NCBI RefSeq assembly: GCF_003428625.2
Contig: NZ_QVQT02000001.1
Location: forward strand, 310,001-374,000
DNA: 64,000 nt
Direction of reading: 5' to 3'
Source: Paracidobacterium acidisoli
GTDB lineage: Bacteria; Acidobacteriota; Terriglobia; Terriglobales; Acidobacteriaceae
Within the stretch, counting starts at the first letter, position 1; the number at the start of each line of letters is the position of its first letter. Shown piece by piece: positions 1-7,382 of the stretch. The translations under genes and the position numbers were made by a program. The notes under the pieces are model-generated. The model was given only the letters and a program-made list of their open reading frames with translations. It did not search any database and was not told the DNA's origin.

Positions 1-1204
1 TGTTGTTGATGAAGACGTTGTAGTTGTTGACGATCGTCGTGTTGTGAATCACCGTGATGTTCACGTTGGTCACGTTCACCGTCCGCACGTAGTTCGGCGA
101 GCAGCGGTACCACGGCACGTACGGCTCGGCCACGCCCAGCGGGAACCATGCCGCCACGCCTCCTCCGCCGCCGAAGCTCACCCCCACCGAAACGCCCGGA
201 CCGCCGCCCACGAAGGCGACAAACGCCGGAGCATACACCGGACGCACATTCACCGGTCCCGGCACCCATCCCCAGCGTCCACCTACCGTCACCCAGCGTC
301 CGTAATGGAACGGCGCATACCCCCAAGCTGCATCGTCGACCCATGTATAACCCCACGGCGCCACATACGCCCAGTGGCCCACCGTGTACGGCTGCCAGCC
401 CGCGGCCACGCTGCGCGGATACCACACCGGCCCGTAATCCGGTGTCGGCGTCCACGATCCGTAATCGTCCAGATCGTCGTAGCCCGGAATATCTCGGCTC
501 ACATACCGCGCCGAGACCGAAGCCTGGATATGGCGGTCGCGCTCTTCGCTCCAGCGGTCCAGATCATCGGGAGGCATCATGTCCACGGCGCCGATCTCGA
601 TCGCGTTCGTGCCGTACAGCTGCACCGCCTCGCCCTGATCCACCTCCTGGTTTACATTCGGGCCGGCAATCTGCACCGTGCCCGCATTCACCTGCACCAC
701 CGATCCCTGATTGTCCGGATACACATTGATCCGGTAATCGCCCGGCTGCTGCATGATCACCGCGCCGTTCGGCGTGTCCACCTCGATCGTCCCGCCCGGC
801 ACCAGCGCGTACACGCGCACCCGCACGCTGCCCTGCGCCACGCCAACCTGCTCGTAGTCATCGGTCAGGTTGGTCAGCGTCACGTCGCTGCCGCCGCCCA
901 GCCGCAGATCGTTCGATCCGTTCTGCAGCACCGCGCGTCCTCCCTGGTCCACATACAGGCGGTCGCCGCTCGTCATCGGATAATTCGGCGGAGCCGCGCT
1001 CCACTCATCCGCGCCCGCCGTCTGCAGCGACACATTTCCGCCGATCCAGGCGATGCGCGCCACACGCCCCGGCGGGTCCTCATCCTGCGCAAAGGTGGAT
1101 ACCGCACAAAAAAGAACCGCGGCCATCACCGCGGTCATTACGCCAAACATCGGCAGCTTCCTGCAGATCCGTATACCGGATGCGGGGGTCATGCTGGTCT
1201 TCAT
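1..1204 (-). CDS. FecR/DUF6600-type exported protein, cut by the left edge
   Basis: An open frame runs without a stop from ATG at 1204 to the window edge, about 401 codons, so the C-terminus is missing. GGAG lies 6 bases upstream of the ATG. The N-terminus is a signal peptide with a hydrophobic stretch ending in STFAQ. Residues ~45-190 look like a FecR-type beta domain: an SLQT start, then repeated GG-x-V strands and a PNGAVIMQQPGDYRI segment. After that comes the W/Y/P/G-rich repeat typical of DUF6600 proteins (WYPRSVAAGWQPYTVGHW, then AWGYAPFHYGRW). It is probably periplasmic or surface-attached, and its substrate is unknown. The opposite strand holds a 471-codon Arg/His-rich frame that is only its shadow. 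Confidence 0.85.
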   Translation of the reverse strand, partial: MKTSMTPASGIRICRKLPMFGVMTAVMAAVLFCAVSTFAQDEDPPGRVARIAWIGGNVSLQTAGADEWSAAPPNYPMTSGDRLYVDQGGRAVLQNGSNDLRLGGGSDVTLTNLTDDYEQVGVAQGSVRVRVYALVPGGTIEVDTPNGAVIMQQPGDYRINVYPDNQGSVVQVNAGTVQIAGPNVNQEVDQGEAVQLYGTNAIEIGAVDMMPPDDLDRWSEERDRHIQASVSARYVSRDIPGYDDLDDYGSWTPTPDYGPVWYPRSVAAGWQPYTVGHWAYVAPWGYTWVDDAAWGYAPFHYGRWVTVGGRWGWVPGPVNVRPVYAPAFVAFVGGGPGVSVGVSFGGGGGVAAWFPLGVAEPYVPWYRCSPNYVRTVNVTNVNITVIHNTTIVNNYNVFINN

Positions 1205-1632
1205 ACGTTCTCCGGGCCCTGTAAAGCCTTGCTGGTGAAAACCCGCTTCTCGCGGGAAGTGGGCAGGACCGGAAGATCTTCTCCGCTCCCGCGTTGCCGC
1301 AGAGCCGGCCCAGCCGCTGCCCGCCTGCGAACGATCGGCAAAATCTTCAGAGAAACCGGCGGCGTCCGCGCCTTATCCGGTTCGCATGCGCCTTTGCCAG
1401 GCCCGTCTTCCGGCCTCGATTGCCAGGGAGTATACCCCACCATCCTTTCTTTTTGCTGAACGGCTCTGCTCTCTCTTCCGCTCAGAACCCGCATCGCGAA
1501 GTTTCCACCCGCTCCCGCACCAAAATGGTTGCACCCTGGGATGCCTCCTTCGCCCGCCACGTCCACACGGCCTCGACAATTCGCAATACCCTGCCCGAAA
1601 ATCCCCCTCAATATCTTTCGAAAAATCCTCCC
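1205..1632. other. Intergenic region between divergent genes
   Basis: About 430 bases separate the FecR-like gene from the ArsR promoter. A small hairpin CCCGC-ttctc-GCGGG sits at 1242-1256, in the 5' region of the leftward gene. Several overlapping frames are open on both strands, but none has a ribosome-binding site or recognisable protein content. No RNA gene was seen. Confidence 0.5.
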
Positions 1633-1662
1633 TTGACATATTCCGATATAGGAATGTATTGT
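1633..1662 (+). promoter_or_regulatory. Promoter of the ArsR-type gene, probably leaderless, with internal inverted repeat
   Basis: A perfect -35 TTGACA (1633-1638) is followed after 18 bases by TATTGT (1657-1662). Transcription should begin about 7 bases later, at or next to the A of the ATG at 1670, and there is no Shine-Dalgarno sequence. The spacer holds the inverted repeat ATTCC-N6-GGAAT (1640-1655), a likely site for the encoded regulator. Confidence 0.7.
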
Positions 1663-1669
1663 TCCGGTC

Positions 1670-2047
1670 ATGGCAAGAGCAAGCACCACCTCGGACGCCT
1701 TCAACGCCGTGGCCGAGCCCCGCCGGCGCGAGATTCTTACGTATCTCGCCGGGGTCGAGCGGCCCGTCGGTGAAATCGTCGCAGCCCTCGGCCTCGAACA
1801 GCCCTCCGTCTCCAAACACCTCCGCGTGCTGCGCGACGTCGGCCTCGTTCGCATGCGCTGCCAGGGCCGCCAGAAGCTCTACAGAACCAACGCCGAAGCC
1901 ATTCGCCCCCTCCACGAGTGGACCGCGACCTTCGAGCGCTACTGGCAGCATCAGCTGCATCACGTTAAGGCGCGCGCCGAAGCCATGGCTCGCGGCGTCG
2001 CAGCAGATCCACACACATCCGACCCGAATCTCAAGGAGAAAGCATGA
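1670..2047 (+). CDS. ArsR/SmtB-family HTH regulator
   Basis: This 125-residue winged-helix regulator has the family's compact layout. AVAEPRRREILTYLA is the first helix pair, and the recognition helix region is PSVSKHLRVLRDVGLV (about residues 46-61). The wing is RMRCQGRQKLYRTN. It lacks the CxC metal site of arsenic-sensing ArsR proteins, so it belongs with the stress or SRPBCC-linked branch of the family. Its stop overlaps the next start (ATGA at 2044-2047), so the SRPBCC protein is translationally coupled to it. In this branch the regulator usually represses its own operon; the inverted repeat in the promoter fits that. What signal it senses cannot be told from sequence. Confidence 0.9.
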   Translation: MARASTTSDAFNAVAEPRRREILTYLAGVERPVGEIVAALGLEQPSVSKHLRVLRDVGLVRMRCQGRQKLYRTNAEAIRPLHEWTATFERYWQHQLHHVKARAEAMARGVAADPHTSDPNLKEKA

Positions 2048-2529
2048 TTCCCACCGAACAGACCCTCGAAAACCTCACCCTCACCATCAACCAGGAGATC
2101 CACGTCCAGGCCTCCCTCGACATCACCTTTGCCGCTCTGCTCGAACAGCTCGGCCCCGGCAACGAGACCCCCGACGGCAAATCCCTCAATATGAGAATCG
2201 AGCCCTGGCCCGGCGGCCGCTGGTACCGCGACCTCGGCGACGGCAATGGACACTTCTGGGCTAACGTGCAGGCCATCAAACGCCCCACGCTGCTCGAATT
2301 CGCCGGTCCCCTCTTCGCTTCATTTCCCTTCGTCTCCAACGTGCAGTACCGCCTGAGCGAAGTCGATGGGGGAACCCTCATCTCCTTCCGCCACACCGCC
2401 CTCGGTTTCGTTCCTGAAGAGCACCGGCCCGGCATGCATAAAGGCTGGTCCCTGATGCACGATCGCGTTCGTAAACATGCCGAGGCCAGCGGGCAACAGC
2501 TCGCGTCGCAGTCAGCCAATCGCGGATGA
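2044..2529 (+). CDS. SRPBCC/AHSA1-like domain protein
   Basis: A 161-residue protein of the Bet v 1-like SRPBCC fold (Aha1/AHSA1 C-terminal type). It opens with the typical IHVQASLDITFAALLEQL strand-helix and carries the WPGGRWYRDL and GHFWANVQ strands, then a C-terminal amphipathic helix with GWSLMHDRVRKHAE. Such domains bind hydrophobic ligands, and ArsR-plus-SRPBCC pairs are common two-gene units in soil bacteria. It overlaps the ArsR-type gene by 4 bases. The ligand is unknown. It is placed with a thioredoxin-like DUF899 protein, which suggests a role in stress or xenobiotic handling, but that is only inference. Confidence 0.85.
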   Translation: MIPTEQTLENLTLTINQEIHVQASLDITFAALLEQLGPGNETPDGKSLNMRIEPWPGGRWYRDLGDGNGHFWANVQAIKRPTLLEFAGPLFASFPFVSNVQYRLSEVDGGTLISFRHTALGFVPEEHRPGMHKGWSLMHDRVRKHAEASGQQLASQSANRG

Positions 2530-2539
2530 GGTGAATCGC

Positions 2540-2707
2540 ATGTGCCCGGTATGCCTTGCCACAGCGGCGCTCATTGCCGGCAGCCTCACCTCCACCGGTG
2601 GACTCTCGGCCATCGCTCTCAAAAAATTCGGCGCCAAAAGCGCCGCAGACCACCCACCCGCACCCATCCCGTCAAAGGAGGAATCCTCATGGCCGGCAGC
2701 GCAGTAG
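2540..2707 (+). CDS. Small CPVC-motif membrane protein
   Basis: A 55-residue protein starting at ATG 2540, with GAGGTG 7 bases upstream. It begins MCPVC, so the CxxC pair is at the extreme N-terminus, and runs straight into a hydrophobic segment (ATAALIAGSLTSTGGLSAIAL, about 21 residues read as LATAALIAG onward) ending in KKFG; the tail is Pro/Ser-rich. It overlaps the following DUF899 gene by 19 bases in a different frame. An upstream in-frame ATG at 2477 would add 21 residues inside the SRPBCC gene and has no ribosome-binding site. The CxxC could be a redox pair or a metal site. I recognise the pattern from small hypothetical proteins near thioredoxin-like genes, but know of no function. 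Confidence 0.65.
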   Translation: MCPVCLATAALIAGSLTSTGGLSAIALKKFGAKSAADHPPAPIPSKEESSWPAAQ

Positions 2708-3492
2708 CAACAGCACGCCCGAATGTCGTCTCACATGCCGAATGGCTCTCCGCCCGCAATGAATTTCTGCGCAAAGAGAAGGAGTTCACCCGCCTGCGCG
2801 ACGAGCTCAGCCGCCAGCGCCGCGCTCTGCCCTGGGAAAGGGTGGAGAAGCGCTACGAATTCGACGGAGCCGGCGGCAAAATCACTCTTGCCGATCTCTT
2901 CGGCGGCCGCAGCCAGCTCATCGTCTATCACTTCATGCTCGGCCCCGGCTGGCAGGAGGGCTGCCCAAGCTGCTCCTATATCGCGGACCACTTCGACGGC
3001 TCAACCATCCACCTCGCCAACCGCGATACCACCCTGGCCGTCATCTCGCACGCGCCCATCGACGAGATTGAAGCCTTCCGGAAGCGCATGGGATGGAAGT
3101 TCCCGTGGGTCTCGTCGTACAACAGCAACTTCAACTACGACTACCACGTCTCCTTCACGCCCGAGGAACTCTCCCGCGGCAAGGTCAGTTACAACTACAC
3201 CACCGACTTCTTCCCCAGCGAGGAAGCTCCCGGCATGAGCGTCTTCGCCAAAGATGCTGCAGGCGGCGTCTTCCACACCTACTCAACGTATGCGCGAGGA
3301 CTCGATATCCTGGTCGGCGCTTACAACCTGCTCGACCTCGTTCCCAAAGGACGCGACGAAGAGGGTCTGGCCTTCAGCATGTCCTGGGTACGCCATCACG
3401 ACAAATATGCGGAGGGCTACCTCCTCGATCCCTCCCGCCAGTATGAGCCGCCAAAGAAATCCGCCTGCTGCTCCGGCGAAAGCCACTCGTAA
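2689..3492 (+). CDS. DUF899 thioredoxin-like protein
   Basis: A 267-residue DUF899 family protein. The start at 2689 is set by a near-perfect AAAGGAGGA; the open frame extends upstream but only through the small CPVC gene in another frame. Signature segments are LSRQRRALPWE (residues 41-51), the thioredoxin-like strand LIVYHFMLGPGW, and the motif GCPSC at 91-95, followed by a helix and by MGWKFPWVSSYNSNFNYD. The fold resembles AhpC/TSA or thioredoxin, with Cys92 and Cys95 as the likely redox pair. The C-terminus ends CCSGE, adding a further CC pair. The biochemical role is unknown. It is the last gene of the ArsR-SRPBCC-CPVC operon and is followed by a hairpin at 3509. Confidence 0.88.
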   Translation: MAGSAVATARPNVVSHAEWLSARNEFLRKEKEFTRLRDELSRQRRALPWERVEKRYEFDGAGGKITLADLFGGRSQLIVYHFMLGPGWQEGCPSCSYIADHFDGSTIHLANRDTTLAVISHAPIDEIEAFRKRMGWKFPWVSSYNSNFNYDYHVSFTPEELSRGKVSYNYTTDFFPSEEAPGMSVFAKDAAGGVFHTYSTYARGLDILVGAYNLLDLVPKGRDEEGLAFSMSWVRHHDKYAEGYLLDPSRQYEPPKKSACCSGESHS

Positions 3493-3508
3493 TCTGCCGC
3501 GCCATCCG

Positions 3509-3535
3509 CCTGACCGGCCTTCAAAGCCGGTCGGG
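3509..3535 (+). terminator. GC-rich hairpin after the DUF899 gene
   Basis: GACCGGC (3512-3518) pairs with GCCGGTC (3526-3532) around a 7-base loop; flanking CC/GG extends the stem. No T-run follows. It lies between convergent genes and closely resembles the hairpin at 7439-7466. Confidence 0.5.
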
Positions 3536-3578
3536 TACGGCCCCGCCGAAGCCTTACCACCTTCATGCTCCGGCTGCA

Positions 3579-4217
3579 TCATGTCCCCGGCAAATCGCGG
3601 TCGCGCTTTCTGCGCTGATAGGCTGCGACCTTGAGCCGGTTGCCGCAGATATTCATGCTGCACCATCGGCGCGAGCCCTTCTTGCTCGTGTCGAAGAAAT
3701 GCACCACGCACGATTCGCACTTGCGAAGCCGCGACATATCCGTCTCCGCAAGCAGATCCGCCGTCGCGTCCATAATCGGCGCCCAGAAGTCGGCCGGCTG
3801 CCGCGGCTCGAACCACATCTCCCGCACCACCTTCCCCTCTCGCCTGTGGAGCGCGATATGCAGCGGATACCGCGCCAGATGTGCGTTCACGTCTTTAAGA
3901 AACTCCTCTGCCGGAGCGGCTCCGCTCTCCATGCGCAGCACCGCCTCTCTCAGCCTCTCCCTGAAGATCAGCAGATCCTTCAGAAACGCCTCCGCCTCTG
4001 CGCTGTGACGCCAGCTCCGCAGCAGCGCCTTCATTCTCGCTGTGCTCACCGTCCCTGAAGCGATCAGCCATCGTTCCAGAGCGTGGCTGTCGGTAAGCAG
4101 CTCCGTCAGCCCGTCTGCCAGCACCGGCTTCGTGTTCAGAAAGTCCAGGATCGGTCTGTTCGCGACAAACAGAAATCCGTCGATCCATTCACCCGCCTCC
4201 TGTGAAGCAGTGCCCAT
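3579..4217 (-). CDS. CGNR zinc-ribbon regulator (ABATE domain)
   Basis: A 212-residue protein with the N-terminal ABATE (DUF1470) stress-sensing domain, starting around FVANRPILDFLNT, and a C-terminal CGNR zinc ribbon. The ribbon has CESC then WCSMNICGNR, giving four cysteines, followed by the basic stretch LKVAAYQRRKR. CGNR proteins are predicted DNA-binding stress regulators. A run of seven G/A purines precedes the ATG. The gene diverges from the alpha/beta hydrolase operon. The 135-base gap contains an inverted repeat over the rightward promoter, so it likely controls that operon and perhaps itself. The inducing signal is unknown. Confidence 0.88.
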   Translation of the reverse strand: MGTASQEAGEWIDGFLFVANRPILDFLNTKPVLADGLTELLTDSHALERWLIASGTVSTARMKALLRSWRHSAEAEAFLKDLLIFRERLREAVLRMESGAAPAEEFLKDVNAHLARYPLHIALHRREGKVVREMWFEPRQPADFWAPIMDATADLLAETDMSRLRKCESCVVHFFDTSKKGSRRWCSMNICGNRLKVAAYQRRKRDRDLPGT

Positions 4218-4252
4218 ATTCCCCCCACATAAAAATATCGTAAGAAAACTTT

Positions 4253-4290
4253 AACACCGTCATTGACATTTTTATCGGTGTTCAGATAAC
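4253..4290 (+). promoter_or_regulatory. Promoter with AACACCG/CGGTGTT operator
   Basis: A perfect 7-base inverted repeat, AACACCG (4253-4259) and CGGTGTT (4276-4282), 16 bases apart, brackets TTGACA (4263-4268). GATAAC at 4285-4290 is a plausible -10 with a 16-base spacer. The arrangement suits repression or control of the hydrolase operon by the divergent CGNR protein. Confidence 0.6.
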
Positions 4291-4352
4291 CTCACTCCTG
4301 TCGCTGAGCAATCGCGGCGCAGGCCCTCAAAATCCCCAAAAGGAGAATACCC

Positions 4353-5201
4353 ATGATCACGTATCAACACGCCACCGTTCGCGGCCACAAAATCTTCTAC
4401 CGTGAAGCAGGCTCAAAGTCTTCTCCCACCATCGTGCTGCTGCATGGCTTTCCCAGCTCGTCGCACATGTTCCGCGATCTGATCCCACAGCTTGCAGATA
4501 CATTTCATGTCATCGCACCGGACTACATCGGCTTCGGCTACAGCGATGCCCCGGATGTCAGTGAGTTCGAGTACACCTTCGACAATCTCGCCGCTCATAT
4601 CGAGGAGCTGCTCTTCGGCGCCCTCGGCCTGAAAAAGTTCAGCATCTACGTGCAGGATTACGGCGCTCCGGTTGGCTTTCGTATCGCCGCGAATCATCCG
4701 GACGCCATCGAGGGCATCGTCGCGCAGAACGGAAACGCCTACGCCGAAGGCATTGGCGCTGGCTTCGACGCCATGAAGCCCTTCTGGGCAAATCGCAACG
4801 CGGAGACGGAGAAGCCCGTGCGTGCGCTGGTCACAAAGGAAACAACCATCTTCCAGTACACGCATGGCGTGCAGGACGTCTCCCGCATCAATCCGGACTC
4901 TTACACCTTCGATCAGTTCCTGCTCGATCGCCCCGGCAACGATGCCATCCAGCTCAACCTGCTCCACAACTACCAGTTCAACCTCGCACAATACGACCGC
5001 TGGCATGAGTTCTTCCGGAGCAGGCAGCCGAAGACCCTCATCGTGTGGGGCAAAAACGACCCCTTCTTCACCGTCGAAGGCGCAAAGGCTTACCTGCGCG
5101 ATATCCCGAAGGCCGAGCTGCACCTGCTCGACACCGGCCACTTCGCCCTTGAGGATTCCTGCGACTTCATCGCGCAGCAGATCGTGAAATCGCTTCGCTG
5201 A
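4353..5201 (+). CDS. Alpha/beta hydrolase, haloalkane dehalogenase/epoxide hydrolase type
   Basis: A 282-residue alpha/beta hydrolase with an intact catalytic set. HGFP (31-34) forms the oxyanion region. The nucleophile is Asp102 in VQDYG, which marks the dehalogenase/epoxide-hydrolase branch rather than a serine esterase. The acid is near Asp236 (GKNDPFF) and the base is His263 (DTGHFALED). A cap domain lies between residues ~130 and 215. AAAGGAGA precedes the ATG. It is the first gene of a rightward operon opposite the CGNR regulator. Related proteins open epoxides or remove halides from small organics; the exact substrate cannot be read from sequence. Confidence 0.88.
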   Translation: MITYQHATVRGHKIFYREAGSKSSPTIVLLHGFPSSSHMFRDLIPQLADTFHVIAPDYIGFGYSDAPDVSEFEYTFDNLAAHIEELLFGALGLKKFSIYVQDYGAPVGFRIAANHPDAIEGIVAQNGNAYAEGIGAGFDAMKPFWANRNAETEKPVRALVTKETTIFQYTHGVQDVSRINPDSYTFDQFLLDRPGNDAIQLNLLHNYQFNLAQYDRWHEFFRSRQPKTLIVWGKNDPFFTVEGAKAYLRDIPKAELHLLDTGHFALEDSCDFIAQQIVKSLR

Positions 5202-5262
5202 ACCGGCCACCGGCCGCCGCTCTGCATACTTCCACCTGGAACCACCCGAAAGGAAACATGTC

Positions 5263-5958
5263 ATGAGTAGCCTGAAAAACGCCACCGTTGTTGTGGTCCA
5301 CGGAGCGTGGGCCGATGGCTCAAGCTGGGAGCCGGTCATACGCCGGCTCCAAAACCAGGGCTTCAGCGTGGCCGCCGCCCCCATTCCCCTTACCTCTCTC
5401 AGCGACGATGCCGCAGCGCTGAAGCGGACGATAGCAAGAACCGAGGGACCGGTCATCGTTGCCGGTCACGCCTATGCCGGCGGAGTCATCGGCACCGCGA
5501 ACGACGAGCGCGTCAAAGCCCTGGTCTACATCGCCGCTCTGGCGCCCGACGAAGGCGAGACGGTGGCGCAGGTCTTCTATCGCGACGACCCTCACCCGAA
5601 CGCCCCGCAGCTTGCTCCTGATGCCGACGGCTTTATCTGGATGACCGATTCCGGATTCGACCACGCCTTCGCCCAGAACGCGACCGCGGAACAGATCGCC
5701 CTCTGCAAAGCCGTGCAGCGGCCCATCTCGGTAAAAAGTATTCAGGAGCCGGCTCCTGCCCCGGCCTGGAAGACAACGCCGGTGTGGTATCTACTCGCGG
5801 AAGACGATCGCATGATCAATCCACAGACGCAGCGCTTCATGGCCGAGCGCATGCAGGCCACGATCAGGTCTTATGCCGTCGACCACACGCCGCTGCTCAC
5901 CGCGCCGGACAAAGTAGTGGACATCATCCTCGAAGCGGCGCAAGCCACGCTTTCCTGA
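5263..5958 (+). CDS. Alpha/beta hydrolase-fold protein without serine nucleophile
   Basis: A 231-residue small alpha/beta hydrolase (AB_hydrolase_6 type). VVVHGAW forms the oxyanion strand. The nucleophile elbow reads GHAYAGG (residues 68-74) where active relatives have GHSYGG: codon GCC replaces serine at position 70. The likely acid (AEDDRM) and histidine (VDHTPLL) are still there. It may therefore be a non-hydrolytic member, as in cofactor-free dioxygenases and binding proteins with this fold, or may use another residue. AAAGGAAAC lies upstream of the start. It sits 61 bases after the Asp-type hydrolase and 26 bases before the TMEM175-like gene, so it is co-transcribed. Confidence 0.85.
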   Translation: MSSLKNATVVVVHGAWADGSSWEPVIRRLQNQGFSVAAAPIPLTSLSDDAAALKRTIARTEGPVIVAGHAYAGGVIGTANDERVKALVYIAALAPDEGETVAQVFYRDDPHPNAPQLAPDADGFIWMTDSGFDHAFAQNATAEQIALCKAVQRPISVKSIQEPAPAPAWKTTPVWYLLAEDDRMINPQTQRFMAERMQATIRSYAVDHTPLLTAPDKVVDIILEAAQATLS

Positions 5959-5984
5959 TACCGGCGCGAGACAAGGGAGGAGCC

Positions 5985-6581
5985 ATGCCCGAGAGAAAAA
6001 CCTCATCTGAACGGCTGGCGGCGTTCTCCGATGCCGTCTTCGCCGTCATCATCACGATCATGGTGCTTGACCTTAAGCCGCCCGCCGAGGCAACCCTGCG
6101 CGCGCTTCTTCCGCTGTGGCCCACAGCTCTCAGCTATGCGGTCAGCTATTTCTTCATTGCCATCATCTGGGTCAACCACCATCACCTGCTGCGGTTCGCT
6201 CACAGAGCAACGCCGCAGCTTATCTGGTGGAACTTCGCCCATTTGTTCATGGTTTCGCTGGTGCCGGTCGCTACCGCATGGATGGCCGCAACAAGGCTCT
6301 CCGCGGCACCCGTCTTCATCTACGCGCTGGTCTTTGTCCTCGTGGAAGTGGCATACATCGCCTTCGAGCGAACCGCATTTTCTCAGGCCGGCAGCAACGA
6401 TATCTCTCTCCGGCTCCGTCACATCGCGAAACTGCGTTCTTACCTGGCGCTGGGCATGTTCGTCGCTGCAACGTCTATCGCCTTCTGGTCGCCTCTGAGC
6501 GGGCTCGCGCTCATCTGCTGCGTCCTGCTCATTTACCTCAGCCCGCGCGTGCCGGATCTCTTCCGCTGGACGGCGCGCTGA
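5985..6581 (+). CDS. TMEM175/DUF1211-family membrane protein
   Basis: A 198-residue polytopic protein with the family signature near its start, RLAAFSDAVFAVIITIMVL (R-x3-FSD and the AxxxT helix), which in TMEM175 lines the potassium pore. Five to six hydrophobic helices follow, including YAVSYFFIAIIWVNHHHLL. GGGAGGAG is 5 bases before ATG 5985; the same frame is open further upstream, but only within the hydrolase gene. Bacterial TMEM175 proteins are tetrameric cation (mostly K+) channels with one such domain per subunit. It is placed in a stress operon between a hydrolase and an SDR. Confidence 0.85.
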   Translation: MPERKTSSERLAAFSDAVFAVIITIMVLDLKPPAEATLRALLPLWPTALSYAVSYFFIAIIWVNHHHLLRFAHRATPQLIWWNFAHLFMVSLVPVATAWMAATRLSAAPVFIYALVFVLVEVAYIAFERTAFSQAGSNDISLRLRHIAKLRSYLALGMFVAATSIAFWSPLSGLALICCVLLIYLSPRVPDLFRWTAR

Positions 6582-6611
6582 TACCCTCTTTTCCACTGCA
6601 GGAGGAACATC

Positions 6612-7382
6612 ATGAAAAATTCCGTAGCCGTTGTTACCGGAGCCAGTCAGGGCATTGGACGCTCCACCGCTCTTCGTCTGGCTCGCGATTTCTCCGCCGT
6701 CGTCCTGGTAGCCCGCAACGCGGAGGCTCTGGAAGAGGTCGAGGCCTCCGTTAAAAACGCCGGAGCCGAAGCACTTTCAATCCCGGCCGACCTCAGCCAG
6801 GTCGAGGCATCGGAGCTTGTCGTCAAATCCACCCTTGAGCGCTTTGGACGAATCGATGCGCTTCTCAACATCGCCGGCGCCGTGCCCCAGATCGATCTCT
6901 TCGAGATGACCGACCAGCAGTGGAACGCGGGCATGGAGCTGAAGCTGCACGGTGCCCGCCGCCTCACCATCTGCGCCTGGGATGCGCTCAAACAGGCAAA
7001 GGGCTCCGTCGTCTTTATGTCCGGCAGCGCCGCTCTCGATCCCAAGCCAGGCTTCGCCGCCGTGGCTGCGACCAACGCCGCCATCATCGCTCTCGCAAAG
7101 GCCTTCGCCGAACAGGGCATTAAAGATGGCGTCCAGGTCAACAGCATCGTCCCCGGAGCCGTCATGACCGGCCGCCGCCGCTCCTTCCTCGAAAAATGGG
7201 CCCCCGCTCACAACATGACCGTGGAAGAGGCGACGAAGAAATTTCCGGAAGATGCAGGCATCAGCCGCTATGGAGAGCCCGAAGAGATTGCAGAGCTTCT
7301 CGGCTTCATGGTCTCTCCGGCCGCCAGATGGATGACCGGAACATCGGTTCGCATGGACGGTGGCGAGGTCAAAGGCATCTGA
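6612..7382 (+). CDS. SDR-family protein with altered catalytic Tyr/Lys
   Basis: A 256-residue short-chain dehydrogenase fold protein. The cofactor site is intact: TGASQGIG (9-16), VARN at 33-36 (which suggests NADP) and PAD at 58-60. NIAGA (86-90) stands for the usual NNAG. The catalytic region is unusual. Serine is kept (SGSAA, 137-141), but the YxxxK pair appears as Val151 and Asn155 (VAATN). PGAVMTG and the C-terminal MDGG tail are normal. It may bind nucleotide without classical oxidoreductase chemistry. GGAGGAAC precedes the ATG. It is the last gene of the CGNR-linked operon and is followed by a hairpin at 7439. Confidence 0.85.
   Translation: MKNSVAVVTGASQGIGRSTALRLARDFSAVVLVARNAEALEEVEASVKNAGAEALSIPADLSQVEASELVVKSTLERFGRIDALLNIAGAVPQIDLFEMTDQQWNAGMELKLHGARRLTICAWDALKQAKGSVVFMSGSAALDPKPGFAAVAATNAAIIALAKAFAEQGIKDGVQVNSIVPGAVMTGRRRSFLEKWAPAHNMTVEEATKKFPEDAGISRYGEPEEIAELLGFMVSPAARWMTGTSVRMDGGEVKGI

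Noticed and set aside
44-1459. A 471-codon plus-strand frame at the left edge
   Set aside because: Its translation is Arg/His-rich, and the opposite strand codes a recognisable signal peptide plus FecR/DUF6600 protein in a better frame with a ribosome-binding site.
4413-5456. A 347-codon minus-strand frame over the two hydrolase genes
   Set aside because: It crosses two well-supported genes and their intergenic gap in antisense and resembles no family.
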